NCBI GenBank assembly: GCA_032718475.1
Contig: JAUCBJ010001821.1
Location: forward strand, 1 to 32,201
From: Nemertoderma westbladi
Taxonomy: Eukaryota > Xenacoelomorpha > Nemertodermatida > Nemertodermatidae
DNA: 32,201 nt
Direction: 5' to 3'
Below, piece after piece: positions 1 through 9,596 of this stretch. Both the position numbers and the translations under genes were made by a program. The notes under the pieces are model-generated. The model searched no databases, had not been told where the DNA came from, and saw nothing but the letters and a program-made list of their open reading frames with translations. The number at the start of each line of letters is the position of its first letter. Position 1 is the first letter of the stretch.

Positions 1-278
1 ACTACTCATGCCAGCCCCTCCCAGAATAACCGTATTACCGTAATGTGTACCAACCGGGTATAATAAAGAACTTATGTATTCCACTAAAGCAACTCATTGA
101 AATAATTAGCTGATTCTAAAAGTTAGGCTGTTTTGTACACATCGTTTTATAATGAAATTGGATGCACAATACCTTAAGTTGTAGTTTCAAAGCCACATGC
201 ACTAAATATAATAACCATGAAATTTAGGAACCATTCCCTAGATTTAGGCTATGCAGGCGTCATCACTGATTACATGAT

Positions 279-314
279 GGGGGGGGGGGGGGGGGGGTGG
301 AGGGGGGGGGGGGG
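279..314. repeat. Poly-G tract
   Basis: A run of 19 G (279-297) is followed by TGGA and 13 more G (302-314). It is a homopolymer or simple repeat that could form quadruplex structure. It begins about 15 bases from the likely last codon of the minus-strand exon at 330-518, so it would lie in that gene's 3' untranslated region as a C tract. Length calls in such runs are often unreliable. Confidence 0.9.
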
Positions 315-329
315 TTGAACCTTTATATT

Positions 330-518
330 TCATGACCAATGTTCTTTCGCGTAGCCAACTGGATCCTGAGTATAGTCAAAGTAGTTGCGGACCTGGCAGA
401 ACTTCCTGTCTGCAGCACAGTATGCATTGAGACAGAAACCAAGCATCGTCAATTCATCTTTATATGAGAAAGAGGCATCACCCCAGCTTCGCTTATTGTG
501 AGAGGTGTTCCATTCCAT
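330..518 (-). CDS. Probable terminal exon of an unrecognised protein gene
   Basis: On the minus strand an open frame of 62 codons plus stop begins directly after a convincing 3' splice site: a pyrimidine-rich stretch ending TTTTAG at 519-525, with a perfect TACTAAC branch-point motif 15 bases upstream (534-540). The peptide is of mixed composition (WGDASFSYKDE, LGFCLNAYCAA, RNYFDYTQDPVGY), with three cysteines within about fifteen residues, and is not low-complexity. I do not recognise the family. The ATG at the exon start is probably internal, since it coincides with the acceptor. The exon at 1752-1861 on the same strand could be upstream, but its exit phase (1) does not fit this entry phase (0), so at least one exon would lie between. 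A possible 35-base exon at 766-800 has the right phases but a weak donor. No poly(A) signal is visible downstream. Confidence 0.45.
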   Translation of the reverse strand: MEWNTSHNKRSWGDASFSYKDELTMLGFCLNAYCAADRKFCQVRNYFDYTQDPVGYAKEHWS

Positions 519-561
519 CTAAAATAGTAAGTTGTTAGTATAAGAATGAGTTAATGCAAGC

Positions 562-1249
562 GTCAACCTGCCAAACACCACATCATCCTCTGAGGATGCG
601 TCACGGCTAAGAGAACAGTGTAACAATTGTCAGGTTTTGGATAGTAAAAGAATCTGTGCTTGTAAAATAGAAGTACAAAATGTATTTTCTTTCGGTTTGT
701 TTGTGACTTTTTTCTTCAGTGTACGACGATTGAGAGGATTCTGCAGAAGACGACTTTCCGGCAACCAGAACAAGGTATGTGTTTCCGCGGACGATCGGCT
801 CTGCCATATACAGACCAAGTTGGTATAGGGATAGGGATACTGGAGATGGGGAGCATCCTTTGCAACATTCACGGAGAATCGGGAAGCATGGAAGAATCTC
901 ATTTCCACTGTATGTCCGAACTTTCTCGTCCTAGGATTAATAGTAAATCACGCAAAGGTAGTTTACGATATCAGCATGCACAATTTATAACGCCACAAAA
1001 ACAACAACAATTTTACAACTCTGGTATTGATAATTTATCAACATCTAAGGTATCTTTGTAGACAATTATGAAGTGGAGGGTCTAACCCATGCTCAACGTC
1101 TCCGCGCGTTCTACTGGAAGTTATGGTGCGGCATCAGCCGATATTCCTTGTCAACAGCCATCCTACTTGCAGTAGATGATCCAGCTAATATTGTCCTGTT
1201 GATCTACAATGTCTTACTAGAAAACGCCGCCAGGCCGGAGCACAGCTAG
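562..1249 (+). other. Candidate three-exon plus-strand reading frame, function unknown
   Basis: Three plus-strand segments join in phase: about 562-633 (ends CAG before GTTTTG, phase 0), 720-774 (acceptor TTTTTTCTTCAG, donor AAG/GTATGT, leaves one base), and 1062-1249 (acceptor CTTTGTAG, completing GAC, then 61 codons to TAG at 1247-1249). The last segment is GC-richer than its surroundings and encodes a mixed, partly hydrophobic peptide (LRAFYWKLWCGISRYS, LLAVDDPANIVLLIYN). Reading continues in the same frame after the TAG for about 34 codons, so this could also be a decayed gene. The first donor is weak, no start codon is defined, and the stretch lies inside what would be an intron of the minus-strand candidate gene. 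I do not recognise the product. Confidence 0.22.
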
Positions 1250-1751
1250 TGTCGAACGGATGGCACCATCAACTCTGCAGTGACCCCCGATGCGTCTACA
1301 TCCAAAGGACGGTTGTGTTTGCTGGTTAAGTGGTGGTCCGGCGGAAGGCCATGAGCATTACAACTCGTGTAGCAAAATTCCACCCTGCCGAAGCAACTTG
1401 CAAGTTGCTCTGTTTCTTATGGGCTTGCAACGCCTCGACCCACCTTTGTAATTATATTGTGAAACTTACTCTTCACATTTATGTTCCTAAACCGTTTTTA
1501 ATTCAGAATTATTAATTAACAAATATTTCGGTTTGTTTTTTAATCTATATCAAATTTTACCATATGATGGAAATTAATGTATCAATTTCTTTTCATATTT
1601 ATAATTTAACATTGAGACGAGATATAAATTCGCCGCGATGGGATTTGCGTCAAGTTTTCCTCGAAATGTCTCGAAATCACTCGGTTAGCCATAAAACCTT
1701 CCCTAAAGAAATATTATGTTTATAAACAGAAAATTAGAAATCTCTACTTAC
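1250..1751. other. No gene seen
   Basis: The first 110 bases are GC-richer and open in the frame of the preceding candidate exon. The rest is AT-rich with no convincing exon. A 61-codon frame at 1330-1515 runs into AT-rich DNA and has no supporting features. Confidence 0.5.
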
Positions 1752-1861
1752 CTGGAATATAGTCAATCCTATTGCCCCCCACTCTATCTATGAATCCAAG
1801 AACTAATGCCACACATATATGCGAATCCCTTCCAATCTCAGCACCATAACGCTTTGATATC
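1752..1861 (-). CDS. Probable internal exon of an unrecognised protein gene
   Basis: This is a 110-base minus-strand exon bounded by strong splice signals: acceptor TTTAAATTCTAG just upstream (1862-1873) and a near-perfect donor CCAG/GTAAGTAG at 1751-1750. One frame is open throughout and the other phase hits a stop, giving 36 codons between phase-2 entry and phase-1 exit. The peptide (KRYGAEIGRDSHICVALVLG, then FIDRVGGNRIDYIP) looks like a soluble or secreted protein segment, but I cannot place it. It was missed as a simple reading frame because it has no ATG. It probably belongs with the exon at 330-518. The upstream exon would lie beyond the minisatellite at 2055-3000 or off the window. 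Confidence 0.45.
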
Positions 1862-2054
1862 CTAGAATTTAAAGTAATTTAGTTAATTAATATTGTAAGG
1901 TTTTTAATTTTATACGGCTGTTCGTTCAACACAGAGCAACATTATTTTTCAAAGTCAGCAAGCATATACTTCCTGCCAGTTTACGACTACAAATTCTGAC
2001 CACTAACGAATTAATCTACATTGCGATACCTCTACCTAACACATTGTGATTGAA

Positions 2055-3000
2055 ACTGAACTAACGCAGGGACACCTCCCTGCCGAACTCCTGGGACACC
2101 CCCTGCCGAACTCCTGGGACACCACACTGCCGAACTCCTGGGACACCACCCTGCCGAACTCCTGGGACACCCCCTGCTGAACTCCTGGGACACCACCCTG
2201 CCGAACTCCTGGCACACCTACCTGCCGAACTCCAGGGACACTTCCCTGCCGAACTCCTACGACACCACCCTGTCGAACTCCTAGGAAACCCCCTGACGAA
2301 CTCATGGGATATCTCCCGCCGCCGAACTCCTACGACACCACCATGCCGAACTTCTTGGACACCACACTGCCAAACACCTGGGACACCACCCTCCCGAACT
2401 CCTGGGACACCTACCTGCCGAACTCCTGGGACACCCCCTGCCGAACTCCTGGGACACCTACCTGCCGAACTCCAGCGACACTTCCCTGTCGAACTCCTAC
2501 GATACCACCCTGCCGAACTCCTAGGACACCTACCTGCCGAACTCCTGGGACACCCCCTGCCGAACTCCTGGGACACCTACCTGCCGAACTCCAGCGACAC
2601 TTCCCTGTCGAACTCCTACGACACCACCCTGCCGAACTCCTACGACACCACCCTGCCGAACTCCTGGGACACCTACCTGCCGAACTCCAGCGACACTTCC
2701 CTGTCGAACTCCTACGACACCACCCTGCCGAACTCAGGGAACACCACCCTGCCGAACTCCTGGGACACCTCCCTGCCGATCTCCTAGGACACCACCCTGC
2801 CGAACTCCTGGGACACCTACCTGCCGAACTCCAGCGACACTTCCCTGTCGAACTCCTACGACACCACCCTGCCGAACTCCTGGGACACCTACCTGCCGAA
2901 CTCCAGCGACACTTCCCTGTCGAACTCCTACGACACCACCCTCCCGAACTCCTGGGACACCACCCTGCCGAACTCCTGGGACACCACCTGGCCGAACTCC
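2055..3000. repeat. 24-bp minisatellite
   Basis: About 39 head-to-tail copies of a 23-24-bp unit built around CTGCCGAACTCCTGGGACAC, with variants TACCTG, CACCCTG, CCCCCTG and the diverged forms CTCCAGCGACACTTCC and CTCCTACGACACC. Three to four variants recur in fixed order (Gly-type, AGCGACACTT-type, TACGACACC-type) several times between 2440 and 2960, so there is a higher-order unit of roughly 72-96 bp. Long open frames on both strands here arise from the absence of stops in the unit and are not genes. Confidence 0.95.
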
Positions 3001-3003
3001 ATT

Positions 3004-3616
3004 TTTGAATTTTTGTGATAAATTTAAGATGAGTCGCAAAAACAATTTATTACAATAGCCTGTGGATTCTACTTGAGTTAAACCGGGTGCTGTGGGGCGA
3101 GCCACGCAGTAAACCGGGTGCTGTTTGTATGGGTATAAACCACGGGATATTGTGGCCCACATTGGACACAACAAAACATACTTTTCTATCGTTACTTTTG
3201 AAGGAGTGTAACAGCACTGGGGCGTTACAGAAAAGCAGTGTTTTATAAAGCTTTTATAGTTATAAAAATAGGAATGCTGCACTAGTTAGTTTCACAAAGT
3301 TATCCATACTATGTAGAGTACATTTTTTGCCTTGCATTTAACTCAGGGAATAAGGGCTAAGGGAATTGATTTGGAAGATAAAAAGTTATCTGATAGCAAG
3401 ATAAAATGTACAACCTATACATATAATCCACGAAAATAATGTGCGCAACTTATTAAAACACCTTTCTTCAACCATATACTCCTTTATCAAAACTTTTGGT
3501 CGGATTTATTGTCTCAAGTTTGGGTTTACAAAAAACAACATTGGAAGTAGATTTATCCTGACTGAGTAACAACTTCTCAACTCAGACCATTATCACTAAA
3601 ATAATTTTTGGATATT
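3004..3616. other. Unannotated AT-rich DNA
   Basis: No gene is seen. A 14-base direct repeat (AAACCGGGTGCTGT) occurs at about 3080 and 3111. The rest is AT-rich up to the left target duplication of the transposon. Confidence 0.5.
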
Positions 3617-3625
3617 GTGTGACCC
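3617..3625 (+). repeat. Left target site duplication
   Basis: GTGTGACCC abuts the left inverted repeat and recurs at 7940-7948. The first C of CATGG is shared between duplication and element, so the true length is ambiguous between 7 and 9; eight is the P-superfamily norm. Confidence 0.75.
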
Positions 3626-3755
3626 ATGGAATACTAAATATAGACGGAACCGCATTAGTGTTATTTTTTCGGCCCCGATATTTTTTTCAATAAAGTGGTA
3701 GTATATGACATAAAAACCTCAGAAAAAAAATTTAAGCAAATTCGACCGGAGCGTT
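3625..3755 (+). repeat. Left terminal inverted repeat of the P-like element
   Basis: It runs from CATGGAATACTAAATATA to GACCGGAGCGTT and contains TTTTTTCGGCCCCGA and an A8 run. It pairs with 7810-7940. The six differences I count are scattered single bases. The homology stops abruptly after GCGTT, where the left side continues CTCGAGA and the right TCCATGGAA. Confidence 0.9.
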
Positions 3756-4826
3756 CTCGAGATATAATCCGTCAAAGTTTTCAAATTTGCCCACAAGAAA
3801 TGCAGTGTTGGGGGCGATTTAAGCTTATTTGCGATATATTTCTATGGCAACAAGTAGTAGTGCCATTATTCTTGAACTGCGCTGTTGTAATATTGATGCG
3901 TTGGTTTGTCAACAATGTTATCATTACCATAACTAGCTACAGCTGCACTATTTTAAAACAATATTTTAACCGATAATTTTTCGATTACAATTAACCAGTG
4001 GCCTACATCGCGGTAACCTTTGTCTCTACACAGTAGGGTCTTCATTACTTCTTCACAAGCGATTCGTCAGGGGCTGAATACGCCAGGTAAGGATTTTATT
4101 ATTATATCATGCATGAAATGTTCTACGACATGTTATCTATTTGGTACTACTATAGTATGTGTGTAGCCATGGTACAGCAAATTTATAAAATTTGTATGTC
4201 TTTTTATTTGGTTTTATTGCATTTTATTATGTTCTAGAACATTGGTGATTGTTCTAGAACCTTAGTAGACATTTTTTCTGACATCTAGTAGTATTTTTTT
4301 CACTAGCTAGTATTTTTGAAAATAAAAAAAATAATATTTTATTTAGTGTTTTTTTAATATTGGAAAACATTCTAGAATCAATGTTTTCACATTTTTTTAT
4401 AATTTCAAAAAATACTAGCTAGTTAAAAAAACGGCTATCCGTATGCCACATGCGTATGCGTATGTTCCTTAATCATTGTTACTATGGCTTCAATATTAGT
4501 TATAGAACACCATATAAAAGTTATTTAACTATTCTAGAATAAAATAAAAAATAAAATGATCTAGAACATATAGCTATAGTTATTTTTTCATTTTAAATTC
4601 GCTAGTAATTTTAAAAAAATCAGATTTCAACTTTTAACAATTTATTGCCAAATATTTCAACATTTTTATAGTTTCAAAAGATACTAGCTCTGTAATAAAT
4701 TAATTGATTATTGATTCGAGTTTTTGTATTCAGTAGTAATTAGTTTACATTGCAATGTGAAATATAAATACTGGCACGGGCGAAACACTAGCCGTATAAA
4801 TTATTTTAGATTAATATTTTTGTTAG
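3756..4826 (+). other. 5' part of the P-like element: possible leader exon and AT-rich intron
   Basis: A donor-like CCAG/GTAAGG occurs at 4086/4087 and an acceptor TTTTTGTTAG at 4817-4826, so a 740-base intron is possible. I could not find the N-terminal half of the THAP zinc finger (CxxC) in this stretch, so it may be lost. Between 4231 and 4540 the palindrome TTCTAGAA occurs four times (4232, 4252, about 4370, 4532). ACTAGCTAG motifs occur nearby, and a 36-base imperfect direct repeat spans 4387-4422 and 4659-4695. Confidence 0.45.
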
Positions 4827-6426
4827 GTCGAGAATTCGATTACGATAAAGATCGAATTTGTAAAGTTCACTTCGAGCCGAAGGATTTTATGATGAACAGA
4901 AATTTGCAGTTTCGAAGTTCCAATCTCAAAAAGGAATCAATTCCATCAATATTTACATTGGCTGTGCCATTACCATCCCCACTACGAAAGTCACCAACTA
5001 AACGAAAAGTTGATCCAACACTATACAACCTACTCGAAAATAGAAAATTAGTTGAAGAAGACAAATTGGAGTGGCAGTTGGGAAATATAAAGAAATGGAT
5101 TGAAGACGAGGATGTTTTTAAGAATAGAGAGGTACATGCGTGTAAGTGTGATGTTGAAAGTGAAGATGGAATTATGATTTATGAAATTTCCCCCGAAAAT
5201 CTAAAACTGAATTACTTCCTTAAGATCTCAACGACGTACTTTATTGTTTCTCAAAATACCTCTAAAATACCCCTCGTTAATTTTAGCTATTTACCACGTA
5301 ACAAAAGTGGGTATAATAAAGTTCAGAAGAAAAGCGTTTTGCTTAGGCTAATGAATGAGGTCAAGTTTCATTCATTGCCTAATTTTGACTCAGATTTCAT
5401 GGAATTTCTAGACGAGTACCGCAATTATAAAAAGATAGGAATATACCCCAAGAATATCATTAGAAAGTGTCTTATTCTACGTTATAAGAGCAGGAATGGA
5501 TATAAAGAGCTCTTGAAGTTGGTGCCGAACCTACCCAGCATTTCATTCTTTGAAAAGTTGACAAGAGGTGATGTAAAAGTTTATACACTTCTAAAGAGCA
5601 TTGGTATGGATCAAAAAAAAATGTTGTAATATACGCGGATGAAATTTACTTACAGAGAGAATCAATATTTAGTGCAGGAGGTATTATTGAATCACCAAAG
5701 ACCCTGCTGGATATTATGGTAAGAGGTCTAAGTGGGGGAAATGGAATAATTGTCAAGTCAGTGCCATGTTACGAGACATTAACTGGAGACATGTTGATAA
5801 AAGAATTCAAGGAAGTTGTGAAACATTTAAAAGAGGCCGAGTTTCAGCCACGAGTGTTTGTTACTGATGGCCTTTTAGTTAATGTCAATGCTTACTCAAA
5901 GATTATATATGAACCAGAGCTTTGTGATATAATTCCGTTGTTTGATTATAATCACCTCATGAAGAATACACGAAATAACTTATTTAACACCGGCATATTT
6001 TATCCTCCTGAATTTAAGTGGAGTTATATGAATGACGTATTTCAAATAGGAGCAAATGCTAAAGTGTCGATGTCTGATGTTCGTATGGTGTATCAGATGG
6101 ATACAGAGAGAATTAATTGTGATTCTTCAGTCAATCTGCGAAAAGCCCACAAGCTGACATATGCAACAATCAACGTTGGAAAGCGCAAGCAAAACACCCA
6201 GCTTATGCTCAACCTGTACAATGATAGTACTATCGATGCCCTCAGATGGTATTTGGGTGGTGGCACAGAGAACTTCCATAATGACACAGCTGATTACTTC
6301 CGTGTTATTAGACTCTTCTGGGAGTTTATGAACTGTAAACATAATACGTCTAATCCCAAGAACACCCAACAACACAAGAACACCCTTGGTAAACAACAAG
6401 AACAAAGCGAGTCCAACATTACATAG
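4724..6426 (+). pseudogene. THAP-domain P-element-type transposase, frameshifted and truncated
   Basis: The protein would bind element ends and catalyse cut-and-paste transposition in the nucleus. The first frame (4724-5629; true exon probably from 4827) has the C-terminal half of a THAP zinc finger: C46-x2-H49 in RICKVHFEPKDF, then the IPSIF motif that matches the family's AVPxxF. A basic helix-turn-helix of P transposases follows at about 241-279 (NIIRKCLILRYKS, KLVPNLPSISFFEKL). The frame breaks in a run of nine A (5613-5621) and continues one frame over with the RNase-H-like core: YADE (Asp at 5638-5640) and VTDG (Asp at 5866-5868), the likely first two catalytic acidic residues, then LFDYNHLMKNTRNN, a P/THAP9 hallmark, and FWEFMN near the end. 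The last catalytic acid and the C-terminal region are not recognisable after about 6345. Family-level assignment is firm; function as an enzyme is not expected. Confidence 0.82.
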
Positions 6427-6583
6427 ACTCCTAGTAAACCAAATAGATACCACTGAAGTTGTCTGCTCTGAACACAGCGAGAAATTCAAACCAAAATTAC
6501 TACAAAAACTGGTAAACGTTTTCCTTAAGGCTGAGGCTAGTCACATGAAAGAAATTATTGATGAACAGGCAGGAAATGTATAA
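6386..6583 (+). pseudogene. Possible out-of-frame remnant of the transposase 3' region
   Basis: A 65-codon frame overlaps the end of the transposase frame, one frame over. It encodes a mixed, partly helical peptide (FKPKLLQKLVNVFLKAEAS). A further short open piece follows in another frame at about 6582-6640 (TGLNGFKAPQLYKKKR), which is the position expected for the transposase C-terminal region. Both may be frameshifted relics, but similarity to the family is too weak to claim. Confidence 0.3.
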
Positions 6584-6690
6584 AACGGGACTGAATGGAT
6601 TTAAAGCGCCACAGTTATACAAGAAAAAACGGATTCTTTAGTCAGATATTAATCAAAATAACATCCATCCCTTTCAAAACTGCCTGGCAC

Positions 6691-7230
6691 TGGCCTGTCG
6701 TCTCTACTACCACTGCCACCCTGGCTGTTGTTTCTACTATCACTGCCACCCTGGTAGTTGTTTCTACTACCACTGCCACCATGGCTGTTGACTCTACATC
6801 CATTGCCACCCTGGCTGTTGTTTCCACTACCTACCACGTTGCCACCATGGCTGTTGTTTCTACTACCACTGCCACGTTGCCACCCTGGCTGTCATCTCTA
6901 CTACCACTGCCACCCTGGTAGTTGTTTCTACTACCACTGCCACCATGGCTGTTGACTCTACATCCATTGCCACCCTGGCTGTTGTTTCCACTACCTACCA
7001 CGTTGCCATCATGGCTGTTGTTTCTACTATCACTGCCACACTGGTAGTTGTTTCTACTACCACTGCCACCCTGGCTGTTGTTTCCACTACCTACCACGTT
7101 GCCACCCTGGCTGTTGTTTCTACTATCACTGCCACCCTGGTAGTTGTTTCTACTACCACTGCCACCCTGGCTGTCATCTTTACTACCACTGCCACCCTGG
7201 CTGATGATTCTACAACCACTGCCACCTGGA
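6691..7230. repeat. 30-bp minisatellite inside the transposon
   Basis: About 18 copies of a 30-bp unit (CTGGCTGTTGTTTCTACTAC followed by CACTGCCACC), with two variants: one carrying GACTCTACATCCATTG and shorter ones carrying CTACCACGTTG. Because 30 is a multiple of three, a ten-residue periodic peptide (LAVVSTTTAT) is open on the plus strand and several other frames are open too. These are consequences of the repeat, and I do not call a gene. Confidence 0.92.
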
Positions 7231-7809
7231 GACTCTGCCAGCAATCAGAATAATAGGAGAATCGCCACTCGTATCTTGACAATCACCACTAGTGACAGCT
7301 ATACATCTTTGGAAATGGGGTGTCCAGTACTTGGCAGTACTGCTGAAGAGGCCTAAAGCCGGCGGAAACGCCGTTTCTATTAATGGTTTATTATTATTAT
7401 ACTGCATAAAGAATCAATTACATAGCCTCCCTATACATACTGTATATATTACATTATATAAAGTAGGATAGAATAAATTACTGTTTTCGACACATGTAGT
7501 GCCACAATCACTACACTAATTATATTTAATTATAAATTGAATTGATATTAAATTGTATTAATAGGGGGGGGGGGGGGGGGGGGGGGAGTAATATATAAAA
7601 CTAATAAAAGTGTCAAAATTAGCTTCCACAGCAGTGTTTATTTAAATATATTTAATATATATATATATTAATAGATTTTACCTCGTTGCTATAGTTACCT
7701 GTGCTAGAAATTAAAATAAATAGGATAAAAATAAATAGGGTAGTAGATGGAAAAAATAATTAATTCATGGCAAAACCTAGAAATTTTATGTTTGCCCGGT
7801 TTCCATGGA
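7231..7809. other. 3' part of the P-like element, no gene
   Basis: A short GC-richer patch (7231-7370) is followed by AT-rich DNA, a G23 run at 7564-7586 and an (AT)n stretch near 7658-7668. No transposase remnant is recognised. Confidence 0.55.
7564..7586. repeat. Poly-G tract
   Basis: Twenty-three consecutive G inside the transposon, between the minisatellite and the right inverted repeat. Confidence 0.9.
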
Positions 7810-7940
7810 AACGCTCCGGTCAAATTTGCTTAAATTTTTTTTCTGAGGTTTCTATGGCATATACTACCATTTTATTGAAAAAAATTTCGGGGCCGAAAAA
7901 ATAACACTAATGCGGTTCCGTGTATATTTAGTATTCCATG
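7810..7940 (-). repeat. Right terminal inverted repeat of the P-like element
   Basis: Reverse complement of 3625-3755 with about six single-base differences. It ends GTATTCCATG and is followed by the second copy of the target duplication. Confidence 0.9.
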
Positions 7941-7948
7941 TGTGACCC
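7940..7948 (+). repeat. Right target site duplication
   Basis: GTGTGACCC, identical to 3617-3625; the first G overlaps the end of the element. Confidence 0.75.
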
Positions 7949-8401
7949 TTTCCTATTCTGTAATCATTTACTTTTCTGTGGACCTTTCTTATATTATGTA
8001 ACTATTTGCTTTTATGTAATCCTGTGCTCATCCTGTAACCATTAATTTTTATGTAAAGCTTTCTTATCCTATAACCGTTTCTGACTTAGACCCACCTTTC
8101 TGGGACAAATGTTCGCCATCTTGAAAGTGTACCAGTTGTTGCCATGACTACTACGATCAAGTGAATGGTTAATACCCCAAGAAAGGAAGCTGCAGCCGGC
8201 CGCATATTCCCTACCGTATTGATTGCAGACGATTACCTAATTTGAAAGCTCAAACCAGAACTGCTTCGTATAGAGTTATAGCGAGAATTGTTAAACAAGC
8301 AATGCTTACATTACGCCATATTATACCAATAATTTAAATAATATACAATTAAGTACCGTAAGAAACAAAAAGGATTACGCAAGGTATTATAATAGTTGGA
8401 T
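7949..8401. other. Unannotated DNA with a degenerate short repeat
   Basis: Between 7950 and 8090 phrases of the type TCCTGTAACCATT/TATGTAACTATT recur about every 35-40 bases. No gene is seen. Confidence 0.4.
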
Positions 8402-8865
8402 CCAACCCTCTTGGTCAAGAGGATGATTGTCTTACCCACTACAGTCTTTTGCCGGTACGCAGCATAATGCGCCCGTGAGAAAGCTTCGACCGCGTCCAAT
8501 CTTCGCCCGGAGCAATCTGGCAAAATGAGCAACTGTCGCTCGGCGGAAACCTTCGCCCGCAGGCAATCTTAGCCCGCGAGCAACCTCTGCCCATTAAACA
8601 ATGATTTTTTTGGTTAGAAAAAGCCGTCTGTAACCTGCTCCTTTTTCTCATGGTAACAACATCGTTTATTGTTTTGGTTAGAAAGAGCCGCCTCAGTAAT
8701 CGCTCTTTTCCCTCAATTGGTAACTAAAATGGTTACTAACACAAATCTTATTGGACGAAGGTTGCTCGCGGGCGAAGATCGCCTTGCGGGCGAAGGCTGG
8801 ACGCCGGCGAAGATTTGACGCGGGCGAAGGTTATACGCGGGCGAAGTTTGCACCCAACCCTCTTG
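8402..8865. mobile_element. Foldback element with repeated GC-rich arms
   Basis: Two inverted arms (about 8485-8595 and 8752-8850) are made of a short motif (TTCGCCCGCG on the left, CGCGGGCGAA on the right) repeated four to five times at 15-20-base spacing. They surround a loop holding two direct copies of a core block (TTTGGTTAGAAA...GTAACCTGCTCC at 8605-8646 and its variant at 8661-8712). The 12-base sequence CCAACCCTCTTG flanks the structure as an exact direct repeat (8402-8413, 8854-8865), which looks like a target duplication, although the left arm does not begin exactly beside it. The element has no coding capacity. Confidence 0.55.
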
Positions 8866-9596
8866 TGGTAGATAGAAAAATTGTATTAAATAAAACTGGG
8901 TGAATAATATATAAAAAATATCCCAATGTTTAAGTGAAACAGTTTCATCTTCCTAAACGAATCACCAAGGCATCAATGGACATCGACGAGTGTGGGACTT
9001 CGCGCGGTACGAAATCAAGATTAGCCTATAAGTCTATAAGAGTGTTACAATTTGTGAACCTGGCCACTGTAGAAGTCTGTCTGTGTGTAGAATTTCTAAA
9101 CTTTTGATATACTATACCAAGTTTGGTTCCATTTTATCAATGAGTGACTCACACCACTCAGCAGTAATTAAAGTACGGTGAACTAAAGTAACTATAAACT
9201 ACCCGTTGGAAGGTCCATTGTGTCATCGTAAAAAAAATACATACTGAACATACATGCACCGCTACCGCTAGACAGCTTTTCAACTGTACCCAATCAGAAC
9301 TTTGGCATATACGTTAGGTATGCCTACACACCCAATAGGGTCAAAATGAATTAAATATTTATATTTCTTATATATATATTTTATATCAGAAACCTAAATG
9401 TCAAAAATGAAAATATCTTGCTTTAAATACTTCAGGTGAAAAGTTAAGTAATGAATCAGCCAATAGCGATGAAGTTGCTCCATTGGAAATCCTTGACTTA
9501 CCCAGCCTGGCACCCCCATTACCCTGCATTGTATAGCAACGTTCAGACACTTTACGCACTTTGCAGTGACAGCACGGTGAGCTCTTACTCCACAAA
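8866..9596. other. No gene seen
   Basis: AT-rich DNA without convincing exons. A 60-codon frame at 9451-9633 runs into the inverted repeat that starts near 9597 and has no recognisable features. Confidence 0.5.

Larger units (their letters stand above)
3625..7940 (+). mobile_element. P-element-superfamily DNA transposon, about 4.3 kb, non-autonomous by decay
   Basis: The element is bounded by inverted repeats of about 130 bp (3625-3755 and 7810-7940) that match at roughly 124 of 130 positions by eye. It starts CATGGAATAC, and the end CATG is shared with Drosophila P. The flanks carry GTGTGACCC at 3617-3625 and 7940-7948. Depending on which base is given to the inverted repeat this is a 7-9-bp duplication, and an 8-bp reading (the P-superfamily size) fits. 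Inside are a THAP/P-type transposase relic (4724-6426), an AT-rich intron-like region (4087-4826), a 30-bp minisatellite (6691-7230) and a G run. The transposase has at least one frameshift and lacks its first half-domain and its C-terminal part, so this copy is unlikely to move itself, though the ends look usable in trans. Confidence 0.85.

Noticed and set aside
2304-3008. 234-codon plus-strand frame rich in Pro, His, Leu
   Set aside because: It is a translation of the 24-bp minisatellite; other frames on both strands are equally open.
6945-7253. Thr/Val/Ala repeat protein (LAVVSTTTAT)
   Set aside because: The 30-bp unit keeps any frame open; there is no start context and no unique sequence around it.
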